A DNA stretch of 36,403 nt. Origin: an uncultured Bacteroidales bacterium. GTDB lineage: Bacteria > Bacteroidota > Bacteroidia > Bacteroidales > FEN-979. Location of the stretch: contig CAIYUC010000219.1 in the NCBI GenBank assembly GCA_903929315.1, forward strand, positions 1 through 36,403. The letters are read 5' to 3'. Shown here in pieces: positions 20,117 through 29,188 of the stretch. Numbering within the stretch: the first letter of the stretch is position 1; each line of letters begins with the position of its first letter. A model generated the notes under the pieces. It ran no database searches. It was not told where the DNA came from and saw only the letters and a program-made list of their open reading frames with translations. A program made the position numbers and the translations under genes.

Positions 20117-20208
20117 CAATAACAATACCCTGGCAATATTTTTTTAAGGTGCCGGATTTATCTTTTAAAAATAACAGGAATGTAGTTTGAAAAAATTATT
20201 AACCATTA

Positions 20209-20227
20209 AGCCGGGGATTTTCCGGCT
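20209..20227 (-). terminator. Hairpin downstream of the giant FISUMP gene
   Basis: Six-base GC-rich arms AGCCGG and CCGGCT flank a seven-base loop. On the minus strand a T-rich stretch follows about 13 bases later. Its position just after the minus-strand genes suggests a transcription end; the absence of an immediate T-run lowers confidence. Confidence 0.45.
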
Positions 20228-20235
20228 CTCAGGGT

Positions 20236-20424
20236 TCAATCCATAGGACAGAGTTTCTTGAACCAAATCGTTGTTTTCCCAAAGATCATTTTCCGGATGG
20301 CAGATCCTGTAAAATCAAGATATTTTTCTGCCAGGGGAGCGGAAAGGAACGAAAATATAAAAACTGCTGATAATAGGACCGGTAAGATAACGAAATAGGA
20401 AACATTACCAGAGAGAATTCGCAT
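20236..20424 (-). CDS. Possible small membrane protein
   Basis: A 62-codon frame starts 18 bases after the stop of the FISUMP giant and ends just before the hairpin at 20209-20227. Residues about 9-32 are a continuous hydrophobic stretch (SYFVILPVLLSAVFIFSFLS), followed by a basic tail. No Shine-Dalgarno site and no family is recognised. It fits tightly between a stop and a terminator on the same strand, which is the main reason to list it. It may be chance. Confidence 0.3.
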   Translation of the reverse strand: MRILSGNVSYFVILPVLLSAVFIFSFLSAPLAEKYLDFTGSAIRKMIFGKTTIWFKKLCPMD

Positions 20425-20442
20425 AGAAAAGTTTGTGGAACG

Positions 20443-23400
20443 CTAGTCCTTAATACACCTCAGGGCAAAAGCATTCGATCTTAAGGATGGATAATAAGAA
20501 ACAGATGGATTGATTGTGTTCATCCCATGTGCCCAGGCTTTATTTGTGCCGTGAGCGGTGGATGACCAGTACATGATTGAAAAGTTATTGAAGTCCCATA
20601 CTGCATTATCATGACGCATGCCTGAGAGGAAGGCATTAAATCCTGAATAACCGGTAAATTTTAACGGACTACCGGCAAAACCATTGCTTATATAGAAGGT
20701 GAGCAAAGCTGTCCACTCAGCTTCTGCAGGCACGTGCCAACCGGGCGGACAGAAACCCTGGGCTCCGGAGGTATTATCGAACTTCATCATTTCATCCCAC
20801 TGGTAAAGTCCACCGGTACTGCTGCAATTAGAAGGAATATCATTGAAACAATATTTTTCAGGGATGCAGTTATCACGTTGCATCTGTGAGGATGCAATAG
20901 TGTTTCCATAGTCCAGGTTGGAAGCTATCCAGCATTGAGTGCCGATCTGCACCGTTGTATATTGCTGGTTATCCCTGATATCGGTCAGGACGTTCCCACA
21001 GGTTACCGGAACAGGAGCGATCACTGTGATAGTTTGGTTTGAATTACCGCCACAACCGTAAGTATTTGTGTAAGAATACGTGATAGTAAAGGTTCCGGCA
21101 CCTGCTATCCCCGGATAAAACGAGCCTGCATTAATACCGGCACCGCTATATGCCCCGCTCAAAGGAATCCCGCCTTTGAGTTTAATTGGCTGGGCATCGG
21201 TTGTTGTCACTACATCCCAGCAGGGGGTCAGGGAAACCACCGGTAATGGATCGACAGTTATAATGACATGATTGAGTGTTCCCGTACATCCGTTTGCCAC
21301 CGGCGTTACGGCATAATTTACATTCTCAATGCTATAACTGGAATTAACCAATGTTTGCTGGATCAGATTGCCGCTACCACCTGAAAATCCGCTAACATTG
21401 GGTGAACTACCGGTCGCAGTCCAGGAAAATGTCGCCCCGGTCACATGAGAAAGAAGCTGTATGTTTGACGTGACTCCGGAACAAAGGGTTTGCGACGGAG
21501 GAGTAAAATAAACATCGGCCAATGGAAAAACAGTGACAACGAAAGAAACCGGATTTCCTGCACAGCTGTTCGCATGGGGAGTTACAACATAAGTAACGGT
21601 TTCGATACTGAATCCGCTGTTAGTCAAAGTCTGAATGATTGAAGGGCCACCTCCGGAACTGTACCCTGAAACATTAGGCGAACTTCCGGTAGCCGTCCAG
21701 GTGAATGTGGAACCCGGCACACTCGATTGAAGAACAATATTCGTAGCTGTTTGATCACATATCTGGAACAAAGTAGTGTTATTCGTCACAACCGGTTTAG
21801 GATTTACAGTAACAATGACATTCTGTGACGGTCCTGACGGACAGCCAAAAGCAGAAGGATAAACCGTATAAGTCAGAGTTTCGATCGTATTCCCGGAATT
21901 GATAATGGTCTGGCCGATAAAATTCCCGCTTCCGGCTGAAAACCCTGACAGGTTAGGGGAACTGGACGAAACCGTCCATGTAAATGTGGTGCCTGTCACA
22001 TGCGACAGGATCTGTATGCTTGTCGTTTGTTGTGAACAAATTGTCTGTGCTGTTGGAGTGAAGTAAACATCCGGGATCTGGACTACAGTTACCACGTAAT
22101 CTACTGTCAGACCCGGACATCCATTGGCTGTCGGAGTGATATGATACGTGACGAATTCTGTATTCAGCCCCAGGTTTGTCAGTGTCTGGTTGATCACAAG
22201 CCCGCTTCCGGGGCCGTAACCGGTAATATTAGGTGAACTTCCTGTCGCTGTCCAGGAGAAGATAGTCCCTGTCACGTGGGACGTCAGATTAACATTGGGC
22301 GATGTACCGGAGCAGATCTGGGAAGACATCGGGTTATTTGAAACATCCGGCAATGGATTAACCGTAACGATATAATCTGTAATTGGACCGGTACAGCCAT
22401 TTGCCGTCGGAGTTATGTGATAGATAACGGTTTCAATCGTATATCCGGAATTTGCAAGTGTTTGACTGATTACGTTTCCGCTTCCGGGGGAGAAACCGGA
22501 AAGATTAAGGGAACTTGGAGTACAGGTCCATGCAAAGGTAGATCCTGCAACCGTTGAGGTTAGATTGACAGAAAAAGAATGCTGGGTACAGATCGTCTGG
22601 GCAAGAGGGTTGGTGGAGACGTGAGGTGTCGGATTTACTGTCACAATTACATTGGCAGTCGTTCCGACACATAAATTGGCAGTGGGAGTTATGACATAGG
22701 TGACCGTTTCAATCGTGTTCCCTGAATTGTTCAGTGTCTGGGCAATGAGATTACCGTTCCCATTAAGGAAACCGGTAATATTCGGAGAGCTGGCAGAGGC
22801 TGTCCAGGAAAACGTAGCGCCTGTCACATGTGACAGGATCTGTTCATTTGTCGTCTGTTGGGAACATATTACAGCGGATGGCGGAACAAAATAAGCATCG
22901 GCAACCGGGTAAACCGTAACGATGAAATCTGTCACTATCCCTTGACAACCGTTAGCCAGGGGAGTGATATGGTATGTAACCGATTCTATATTAAACCCTG
23001 AATTGACAAGGTTCTGCACAATTGTGAACCCTGAACCGGCTGAATATCCTGAAACATTGCCGGAGCTTCCCGCAGCAGTCCAGGAGAAGGTAGCGCCAGT
23101 GACATCGGAAGTTAGTGGAATATTGGTCGAAGCGCCGGAACATATCTGGGCTGCCAGGGGAGTTGTGGTGAGGTTCGGTTTGGGTTTGACCGTGACATAA
23201 TAAATAGTATCATCACCAAGACAACTGCCTGCAGTGGGAACAATGTTATAATTAACGACTCCCAAAGTCGATAAGGTGTTTATGAGAGTCTGACTGATCA
23301 GATTACCGGATCCATTACTGAAACCGGTAATATTTCCGGAGGCAAGGCTTGCTGTCCAGGTAAAAGTCGTATTGAGACAACTTGAACTTAGATGAATATT

Positions 23401-26079
23401 TGTGGTATTTCCTGAACATATGGTATCTGACATTGGATTGTTGGTCAAATGCGGTTTTGGATTAACCTGTACAACAATATCCACTGGTAAACCCTGGCAA
23501 CTATTAGCTGTCACTGATACATGATAGGTTACCGTTTCCAAAACACCACTTGAACTGATCAATGTCTGAGCGATGATATTACCGTTACCATTTGAGAACC
23601 CCGTAACATTGGGAGAACCACCGGTTGCGGTCCAGGAGAAAGCCGAACCGGCTACATCGGAACTGAGGGTGATATTTGTGGTCTGTCCTGAACAGAGGGA
23701 TGGGGTAAGGGGACTGGACAATATATCAGGGACTGGGAAGACCGTAACAACATAATCCGTAACCAAACCATCGCAACCGTTTGCATGGGGTGTAATGTAA
23801 TAGGTCACAGTTTCTATATTGAAACCGTTATTTGTGAGAGTCTGGTTAAGTATAATAGAAGGAATTGCATTGTCGCTGAACCCGCTCACATTGGCTGAGC
23901 TACCGGTGGCTGTCCATGTAAATAAAGTGCCGGCAACATTCGACGTTAATGTAAGGTTTGTTGAGGTATTGTTACAGAGTTGTTCGCTTGTGGGCGTATT
24001 TGATAAATTGGGTACAGGAAAAACCGTCACCACGAAATTTGAACTATGTCCTGCACATCCATTGGCTTGGGGAACGATGTTATAGGTGACAGTTTCCATA
24101 GTGAAACCGGAATTAAATAGTGTTTGATTCAATATCGTTGTCGGTGTCGAATTATTGCTGAAACCGCCGAGATTCCCGGAACTTGGAGTACAGGTCCAGG
24201 TGAAAAGGGTTCCCGGCACATGGGATGTCAGGGTGATATTGGTGGAGGCACTATTACAAATGCTTTTGGTAAGAGGAATATTGGATAGATCCGGGAAGGG
24301 GAAGACGATCACTTTGTATTTTGATGTATCACCGAGACAGCCGAAGGAATGTGGAACAATGTGATAAGTTACGGTATCAATGGAAGTTCCCGAATTATAA
24401 ATGACCTGATTGATCAGTGTGGCAGGGGTAGTTGTATTATTTGAATAGCCGCTCAGATTTAGCGAGCTTGCGGTGCATGTCCAGGTGAAGAGGGTACTGT
24501 CATTATTGGAAAGAAGAAGGATATTCGTCGAAGTGCTGTCACATATGGATTTGGTAAGAGGAGTATTGGTCAGGATCGGCAATGGGGCCACAGCGACTTT
24601 GTAGTTGGTAGCAAAACCGGTACATTCCGTTGAGTGAGGCGTGATGTGGTAAGTGACGGTATCGACTTTATTATCGGTATTTGTCAATGTCTGGTTGATC
24701 ACCGTGGTTGGAAGGGTAGTATTATTTGACCAACCAGTCAACAAAGGTGAATTCGATGTGGCAGTCCAGGTAAAAGTGGTGCCGATTCTATCGGATGTCA
24801 AAAGGATGTTTGTATTTGCCCGGCTGCAGATTCTTTCCCAAAGCGGATTGTTTGTCAGGGATGGTAATGTATCAACTGTTATTGCTTTGGTGATAGAGTC
24901 TTTACAGCCTTCGGTTGAGTGGGAAACAAGTTTTACAAAGTATGTTCCAACCTGAGCAAAGGTATGCTGAGGATTTGCGTTTCCGGTGACGATAGGAGTC
25001 ATGTCCCCGAAATCCCATTTCCATCCTGTAACGGCATTCTGGTTTACGTAGCTGGAATCATTAAACTGTGTAGGAATGCCGGCGCAGGAGGGTCCATGGG
25101 TAAAATTTGTATGGATTACCGTATAGGTGAGGGTCATCCAGATTGTACTCGTGCATCCGTTTACCGCGGTGAGAAGGCAGCTATAGGTTTCACCTGTCGT
25201 AGGGTGCGGGACCACAATCGAAGGAACCGTATCCCCGTTGCTCCAGAGATAATGTGCAAAACCGGGTGGAGCTGTCAGTGTTGCCGATGAATCCCCCTGG
25301 CACATGGATGTCTGGATTGTCAGGTAGCTGCAATAGGCCGATACATAAGCATAACCAAAATGTCCTCCGGGTGAACAATCCTTGATTGTAAAAAGAATAG
25401 AGATGTGATGTCCAACATAACTTGCAAGACTAATCCCCACAGTGGTCCATACTTTCCAGTCCACATGAAGCGGAGGGGGGGTCAGGTTGTGACGATGCCA
25501 GCCAGGTCCCAGATTTGTATCGTTGGCATAGATATAATAATACCCGCAGAGAGGGTCTATTAAAGCGCCGGTTGAATCTTCCACAGCTACTGAAAAACTG
25601 GGTTGTTGATTGAATGTATGACCATAATTCTCAAGTACAACAGCATACCGGTAAATAAAAAGATACGTGCTATTATCCACAAGAACAGTATATTTCAACG
25701 TTGCAGCGTGAGATCCTCCGACATTATGTCCTAATCTGGCAGAAAAGGCTTCCCCCGGAAATACTGAAATGAGGCTGTCGCCGGTATTAGGATCAAGTGT
25801 TCCCGGAGCCGGTATGATGTGATGTAAGGGAGGACAAGATGACGGATTTGACCCCTGGTAACATTGAAAGTTACCATGAGGATAAGGTGCAAGAGTATTA
25901 GTATCTAATCCGGGATATAAACCAGGGTTATTAAAGTTTCCATAAGTTCCTGTCCAATTAGTGAAATTTCCAAGATTGAAATTGGAATTAGGACAAGTCG
26001 TAACTAATTGTCCCATTATAATATCAGAAGAAATCAAAACAAAGAAAAAATAAAGAAGGAGAGAATAAAAAATCTTCAT
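20443..26079 (-). CDS. Giant secreted protein with PKD and 13 PKD-like repeats and a C-terminal FISUMP domain
   Basis: A 1878-residue protein with a signal peptide ending at IIMGQ (about residue 24). Residues about 25-330 form a lead domain with many aromatic residues and cysteines. A classical PKD domain (about 333-400) shows WKWDFGD and HTFAQVGTYFVKL. Thirteen PKD-like repeats of 92-95 residues follow (about 403-1613), with core ICSG.TTN, FSWTATGSSPNV, SGF, QTL.NSG, IETVTYHITP.ANGC. Another Ig-like module (IKLKGGIPLSGAYSGAG) precedes a FISUMP domain (about 1697-1878: TVQIGTQCWIASNLDYG, LYQWDEMMKF, GFCPPGWHVPAEAEW, YWSST, ALRCIKD). The protein ends with FISUMP and shows no T9SS sorting domain, so its anchoring is unclear. 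The last two modules are close paralogues of those in the gene at 1-4488. Confidence 0.92.
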   Translation of the reverse strand: MKIFYSLLLYFFFVLISSDIIMGQLVTTCPNSNFNLGNFTNWTGTYGNFNNPGLYPGLDTNTLAPYPHGNFQCYQGSNPSSCPPLHHIIPAPGTLDPNTGDSLISVFPGEAFSARLGHNVGGSHAATLKYTVLVDNSTYLFIYRYAVVLENYGHTFNQQPSFSVAVEDSTGALIDPLCGYYYIYANDTNLGPGWHRHNLTPPPLHVDWKVWTTVGISLASYVGHHISILFTIKDCSPGGHFGYAYVSAYCSYLTIQTSMCQGDSSATLTAPPGFAHYLWSNGDTVPSIVVPHPTTGETYSCLLTAVNGCTSTIWMTLTYTVIHTNFTHGPSCAGIPTQFNDSSYVNQNAVTGWKWDFGDMTPIVTGNANPQHTFAQVGTYFVKLVSHSTEGCKDSITKAITVDTLPSLTNNPLWERICSRANTNILLTSDRIGTTFTWTATSNSPLLTGWSNNTTLPTTVINQTLTNTDNKVDTVTYHITPHSTECTGFATNYKVAVAPLPILTNTPLTKSICDSTSTNILLLSNNDSTLFTWTCTASSLNLSGYSNNTTTPATLINQVIYNSGTSIDTVTYHIVPHSFGCLGDTSKYKVIVFPFPDLSNIPLTKSICNSASTNITLTSHVPGTLFTWTCTPSSGNLGGFSNNSTPTTILNQTLFNSGFTMETVTYNIVPQANGCAGHSSNFVVTVFPVPNLSNTPTSEQLCNNTSTNLTLTSNVAGTLFTWTATGSSANVSGFSDNAIPSIILNQTLTNNGFNIETVTYYITPHANGCDGLVTDYVVTVFPVPDILSSPLTPSLCSGQTTNITLSSDVAGSAFSWTATGGSPNVTGFSNGNGNIIAQTLISSSGVLETVTYHVSVTANSCQGLPVDIVVQVNPKPHLTNNPMSDTICSGNTTNIHLSSSCLNTTFTWTASLASGNITGFSNGSGNLISQTLINTLSTLGVVNYNIVPTAGSCLGDDTIYYVTVKPKPNLTTTPLAAQICSGASTNIPLTSDVTGATFSWTAAGSSGNVSGYSAGSGFTIVQNLVNSGFNIESVTYHITPLANGCQGIVTDFIVTVYPVADAYFVPPSAVICSQQTTNEQILSHVTGATFSWTASASSPNITGFLNGNGNLIAQTLNNSGNTIETVTYVITPTANLCVGTTANVIVTVNPTPHVSTNPLAQTICTQHSFSVNLTSTVAGSTFAWTCTPSSLNLSGFSPGSGNVISQTLANSGYTIETVIYHITPTANGCTGPITDYIVTVNPLPDVSNNPMSSQICSGTSPNVNLTSHVTGTIFSWTATGSSPNITGYGPGSGLVINQTLTNLGLNTEFVTYHITPTANGCPGLTVDYVVTVVQIPDVYFTPTAQTICSQQTTSIQILSHVTGTTFTWTVSSSSPNLSGFSAGSGNFIGQTIINSGNTIETLTYTVYPSAFGCPSGPSQNVIVTVNPKPVVTNNTTLFQICDQTATNIVLQSSVPGSTFTWTATGSSPNVSGYSSGGGPSIIQTLTNSGFSIETVTYVVTPHANSCAGNPVSFVVTVFPLADVYFTPPSQTLCSGVTSNIQLLSHVTGATFSWTATGSSPNVSGFSGGSGNLIQQTLVNSSYSIENVNYAVTPVANGCTGTLNHVIITVDPLPVVSLTPCWDVVTTTDAQPIKLKGGIPLSGAYSGAGINAGSFYPGIAGAGTFTITYSYTNTYGCGGNSNQTITVIAPVPVTCGNVLTDIRDNQQYTTVQIGTQCWIASNLDYGNTIASSQMQRDNCIPEKYCFNDIPSNCSSTGGLYQWDEMMKFDNTSGAQGFCPPGWHVPAEAEWTALLTFYISNGFAGSPLKFTGYSGFNAFLSGMRHDNAVWDFNNFSIMYWSSTAHGTNKAWAHGMNTINPSVSYYPSLRSNAFALRCIKD

Positions 26080-26106
26080 AACTTTTTCTTATGAAAATAT
26101 TTACGA

Positions 26107-26114
26107 CAAAGTTA
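26107..26114 (-). promoter_or_regulatory. Promoter -7 element for the FISUMP giant
   Basis: The minus strand reads TAACTTTG, an exact TAnnTTTG, 28 bases before the start codon. No good TTG element stands at the expected distance. Confidence 0.45.
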
Positions 26115-26269
26115 AATAAAAAAATCATGTATTATTCAGTTTTGTTGAAAAAACTAAATTATACTGCATCTTATTAATGAAAATGCGAAGCAATTTTCTT
26201 TTAGTTGCAGTAATCCCGGGAGGAACAGAAGCTAAGAATTCGCAAACCTGTTCCGATTCGGGATAAATA

Positions 26270-26301
26270 AAAAAAGCCGGAAGATCATTTCCGGCTTTTT
26301 T
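26270..26301 (-). terminator. Bidirectional rho-independent terminator
   Basis: Thirteen-base perfect arms (six A, GCCGG, AA; mirrored by TT, CCGGC, six T) flank a six-base loop at 26283-26288. It has T-runs on both strands, so it can end the small Lys/Pro-rich gene on the minus strand. It stands 17 bases after that gene's stop. Confidence 0.85.
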
Positions 26302-26318
26302 CGTTCAGACATAGGAGT

Positions 26319-26546
26319 TTACTTTGCAGGAGCTGCCTGAGGTGGAGTTTTCTTGACTATCTTTTTCTTGGGGGTTTGTTTTTTTACAGGTTTTACCGGG
26401 GTTGCAGTAGCCTTTTTATCAGCAGGTTTAACAGTTTCTGTCTTAACAGGCTCTTTTTTCGGTTCAGTCTTTTTTGTATCCTGTGTTTGTGCAAACATCA
26501 CTGTACTGAACATTGCAGCTATTAAAATCAAAATTACTTTTTTCAT
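26319..26546 (-). CDS. Small Lys/Pro/Thr-rich secreted protein
   Basis: A 75-residue protein when started at ATG 26546. The frame extends upstream to 26663, but MKKVILILIAAMFSTVMFAQ is a complete signal peptide with a typical FAQ end, so the later start is preferred. The mature part of about 55 residues is low-complexity and strongly basic (runs such as KKTEPKKEPVKTETVKP and KKQTPKKKIVKKTPP). It has no recognisable fold and is probably disordered and extracytoplasmic. Basic tails like this can bind polyanions such as DNA or acidic polysaccharide, but that is a guess. It is followed by a strong terminator. Confidence 0.7.
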   Translation of the reverse strand: MKKVILILIAAMFSTVMFAQTQDTKKTEPKKEPVKTETVKPADKKATATPVKPVKKQTPKKKIVKKTPPQAAPAK

Positions 26547-26848
26547 TTTTTTTATTTTTATGTTTATTGAATGATTCAATTTGGGTGCAATAGTGAAATA
26601 CAATTCTGCATTAATTCTGTAGATGAAAAATAATTTGTCAGGTTCAAAAAAGAAAATCCTCATTGCATTCTTTCAAAGGTATATACAGGGAATCAGGTTA
26701 AGGAATTATTTGATCCCAACCCGGATCCCCGGATTGATCCTGGTCCCAGGAAAAGGTGACAACGTTACGTAAAAATACACAAGACAACGAGTATTTCTGA
26801 CTATCAACAAATCGTGAAAAGATCATATAAAATCGGGTATTTCAGCTC

Positions 26849-26880
26849 TTGATACACCATCCCGTGCAGTTGTACTTTTG
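26849..26880 (+). promoter_or_regulatory. Bacteroidetes-type promoter for the PVTPKEADFDE gene
   Basis: TTG at 26849-26851, 21 bases, then TACTTTTG at 26873-26880, an exact match to TAnnTTTG. The start codon at 26922 implies a leader of about 35 bases. Confidence 0.65.
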
Positions 26881-26921
26881 TTTCATAAATAAAAAAGTTT
26901 CAACCATAAAAAACAAAAGAG

Positions 26922-27332
26922 ATGAAAACAATAAAATCAATAGTTTATTTTCTTACTGTACTTTTTGCAGTTCAAGGTAACTTTCTCAATGCAGCAATTT
27001 CAAACCCGGATATAATATCCGCCGGACCCGAAATAAAATGCACCTTTTTTTGCAACCTTGCTCCGACTACTCCGAAGGAGGCCGATTTTGATGAAAACGT
27101 CCTGGAAATAGCAAAAAATGATTTTGACTATCTCAAACCTTTAACCCTCAAAGAAGCTACTTTCGATGAAACGGATAATAATGACATGAAAACATCCTGG
27201 GATAATCTTCTTGAGGAATTATCGCCGGTGACCCCTAAAGAAGCTGATTTTAATGAGATTTATGAGTTGAATCTCATGGAGAACCTGCAACCGGTGACTC
27301 CGCGTGAAGCAGATTTTGATGAAAATTACTAA
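26922..27332 (+). CDS. Small secreted protein with four PVTPKEADFDE-like repeats
   Basis: A 136-residue protein with an N-terminal signal peptide (MKTIKSIVYFLTVLFAVQG...NAA). The mature part is acidic and carries four copies of a 13-residue motif: LAPTTPKEADFDE (46-58), LKPLTLKEATFDE (71-83), LSPVTPKEADFNE (100-112) and LQPVTPREADFDE (122-134). They are separated by spacers of 9 to 16 residues. The fourth copy ends two residues before the stop. Two cysteines (40 and 44) precede the first motif. The family is not recognised with certainty and no enzyme motif is present; the repeated short motif suggests a linear binding or attachment epitope. It has its own good promoter. Confidence 0.8.
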   Translation: MKTIKSIVYFLTVLFAVQGNFLNAAISNPDIISAGPEIKCTFFCNLAPTTPKEADFDENVLEIAKNDFDYLKPLTLKEATFDETDNNDMKTSWDNLLEELSPVTPKEADFNEIYELNLMENLQPVTPREADFDENY

Positions 27333-27526
27333 TGATCCAAAAAATTGGGAATGTCCAATCAAAATTGTTGAGGAAGCAAAAAAACTGCCACAAAGATCAT
27401 AAAAGTTAATTGACAAACTGATTAACAACGAATGGTTGCTACTATATCATTATTTTACCTGAGTAACTTTTCCCGTTCATTGTCTGAAGGTAGTAGAAAT
27501 AAACTCCTTATGCGGTACCTCTGTGA

Positions 27527-27865
27527 CTATTTCTTTTGCCGGATCTGTATGGGGCCGGGTGCGGGAGAGTTTGTATGCCACTCCCAGGTGTAACCGGGTG
27601 TCTCTCCTCCCAGATTTGACTTACTATATTCAATGGAAAGGATCGTGGACGGAGGATAATAGATTTTTTCGGTTGTTTTATCCACGAGAAGACCGTGGGC
27701 CATGAAAACGGCAATAAATGCAGGTCGCGGCTCATAGTACATCGGATCCGTTGAGATCACTGAGATACCGGGATCATCAGCAGGATTCGGGTCCTGGAAG
27801 TGAAAGGAATACGATATTGGTACCGGTAACCCTTCGTTGATATTTATTCTGACATAAAGATCCAT
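27527..27865 (-). CDS. Conserved-looking hypothetical protein, 112 residues
   Basis: The frame opens at ATG 27910, but that codon lies on the -33 element of a strong promoter (27881-27910), so ATG 27865 (MDLYVRININEGLP) is the likely start. The protein has no signal peptide or membrane segment. It contains HFQDPNPADDPGISVIST, PAFIAVFMAHGLLVDKTTEK and YPPSTILSIEYSKSNLGGE, and ends in a basic tail. Sequence composition is protein-like with balanced residues. No family is recognised. It is convergent with the PVTPKEADFDE gene and stands alone on its transcript. Confidence 0.55.
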   Translation of the reverse strand: MDLYVRININEGLPVPISYSFHFQDPNPADDPGISVISTDPMYYEPRPAFIAVFMAHGLLVDKTTEKIYYPPSTILSIEYSKSNLGGETPGYTWEWHTNSPAPGPIQIRQKK

Positions 27866-27880
27866 AGGAAGATTTTTCTT

Positions 27881-27910
27881 CAAATATACGGTGCTTTTTG
27901 AAAATGTCAA
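27881..27910 (-). promoter_or_regulatory. Promoter that fixes the start of the 112-residue protein
   Basis: On the minus strand, TTG (27910-27908), 19 bases, then TATATTTG (27888-27881), an exact TAnnTTTG. The predicted transcript start near 27875 is about 10 bases before ATG 27865. Confidence 0.6.
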
Positions 27911-28350
27911 GGTTCAATGCCGTCTGAACGCCTTTTAGTGGTTATTCTGGGTTCCATTAACAGGTCTTGTAACCTGGAATACCGGGAAGTGAAAAATGAA
28001 AAAATAAAGTGAACTACTATTTTTGTGGACCCACCAGGAATAAAATAAATTTCTCTCTATTTCATCCTTTTACACCTAACTACCTTTCAAATAGGCAAAT
28101 ATAATATTAATCCTCATCCCATAAAAATAATTTTAAAGTAGAATAATGCATTTAGGTGCATGATTTGTTTTACCTATGTTTTACCATCTTGAAAAAGCAG
28201 GATTCAACGGGATGTTTTCAAAAGAAGAGATGTAACTGGCCGTTATATGCGAATCTCAACTTCATGTTGTGACACTCATGGACTCTTTGAACAATCCCGG
28301 CCCGGAGGATTTATAGCAAAGAATACTAATAAAAAGTCAACAATTATTAT
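27911..28350. other. Intergenic stretch, nothing assignable
   Basis: This is AT-rich DNA between the 112-residue protein and the methyltransferase. No ORF, RNA gene or strong hairpin was found in it. It marks the passage from the surface-protein block to the restriction-modification locus. Confidence 0.5.
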
Positions 28351-28358
28351 TAAATTTG
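28351..28358 (+). promoter_or_regulatory. Methyltransferase promoter -7 element
   Basis: TAAATTTG matches TAnnTTTG exactly, 23 bases before the start codon. No TTG stands at the usual distance. A half operator-like AGTCAACA is at 28335-28342. Confidence 0.45.
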
Positions 28359-28381
28359 CATCCACTTAAAGAGAAAACGAA

Positions 28382-29188
28382 ATGGAGCTCAATGTAATTC
28401 ATACCATTGATTGTGTGGAAGGTATGAAAAAATTCATTCCTGACAGTAGCATTGATTTGGTTGTAACCTCACCCCCTTACGATGGGTTAAGAGATTATAA
28501 AGGATTTAGCGTTGATCTACATAAAACAGGAGAAGAGCTTTATCGAGTTTTAAAAGAGGGTGGTATTGCAGTGATGGTTATTCAAGATCAGACAAAAGAA
28601 TTTGGAAAAACGTTGACATCTTTTAAAACAATTATCGATTGGTGCGACAATATAGGGTTTAAGCTATTCGAGTGTGTGATCTATAGAAAAAACGGATCAG
28701 AAGGGGCTTGGTGGAAACAAAGATTCAGGGTTGATCATGAATACATGCCTATTTTTTTAAAAGGATATAAACCACAGTACTTTAATAAAGAACCACTAAA
28801 GATTCCCTCTAAACATGCGGGAAAAACAATGACTGGAAGTGGTAATAGAATGACAAACGGAAAAACAACAGAAACAGTTACCATGGTTATAAATGATAGG
28901 AAATGTAGAGGTACTGTATGGGACTATTTAATGGCAGGAGATAAAGACCCTATAAAAAGGCAGCATCCTGCAGTGTTTCCCGATAAAATTCCTTATGATT
29001 TTATTAATTGTTTCTGTCCTAAAAATGGTATTGTTCTCGATCCATTTATGGGATGTGGTTCAACTGCAGTTGCGGCAAAACTTCTGCAGCGAAATTTTAT
29101 CGGCTTTGAAATAAGCGAAGAATACTATAAACTTTCAGAAGAACGGTTAAGAAGAACTGGAGTTAACCTTGAAATCGAATTTACATAG
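28382..29188 (+). CDS. Type II DNA methyltransferase, TSPPY class (probably N4-cytosine)
   Basis: A 268-residue protein of the N6/N4 methylase family. Catalytic motif IV is TSPPY (residues 29-33). The AdoMet-binding motif I is near the C-terminus: DPFMGCGST (220-228), followed by NFIGFEIS with Glu243. The order IV then I is that of beta-class enzymes; TSPPY is common in N4-cytosine methyltransferases, whereas DPPY is usual for N6-adenine, so m4C is likely but not proven. The region between (about 100-200) should hold the target-recognition part. It ends convergent with the candidate nuclease gene, overlapping by 8 bases. It should protect host DNA at the sequence cut by the partner nuclease. 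Confidence 0.9.
   Translation: MELNVIHTIDCVEGMKKFIPDSSIDLVVTSPPYDGLRDYKGFSVDLHKTGEELYRVLKEGGIAVMVIQDQTKEFGKTLTSFKTIIDWCDNIGFKLFECVIYRKNGSEGAWWKQRFRVDHEYMPIFLKGYKPQYFNKEPLKIPSKHAGKTMTGSGNRMTNGKTTETVTMVINDRKCRGTVWDYLMAGDKDPIKRQHPAVFPDKIPYDFINCFCPKNGIVLDPFMGCGSTAVAAKLLQRNFIGFEISEEYYKLSEERLRRTGVNLEIEFT

Noticed and set aside
27508-27735. A 75-codon minus-strand frame overlapping the 112-residue protein
   Set aside because: It has no promoter or protein-like composition; the frame 27527-27865 fits the promoter better.
27911-28381. Searched for tRNA, small RNA or attachment site upstream of the methyltransferase
   Set aside because: No cloverleaf, strong hairpin or integrase-type direct repeat could be supported.
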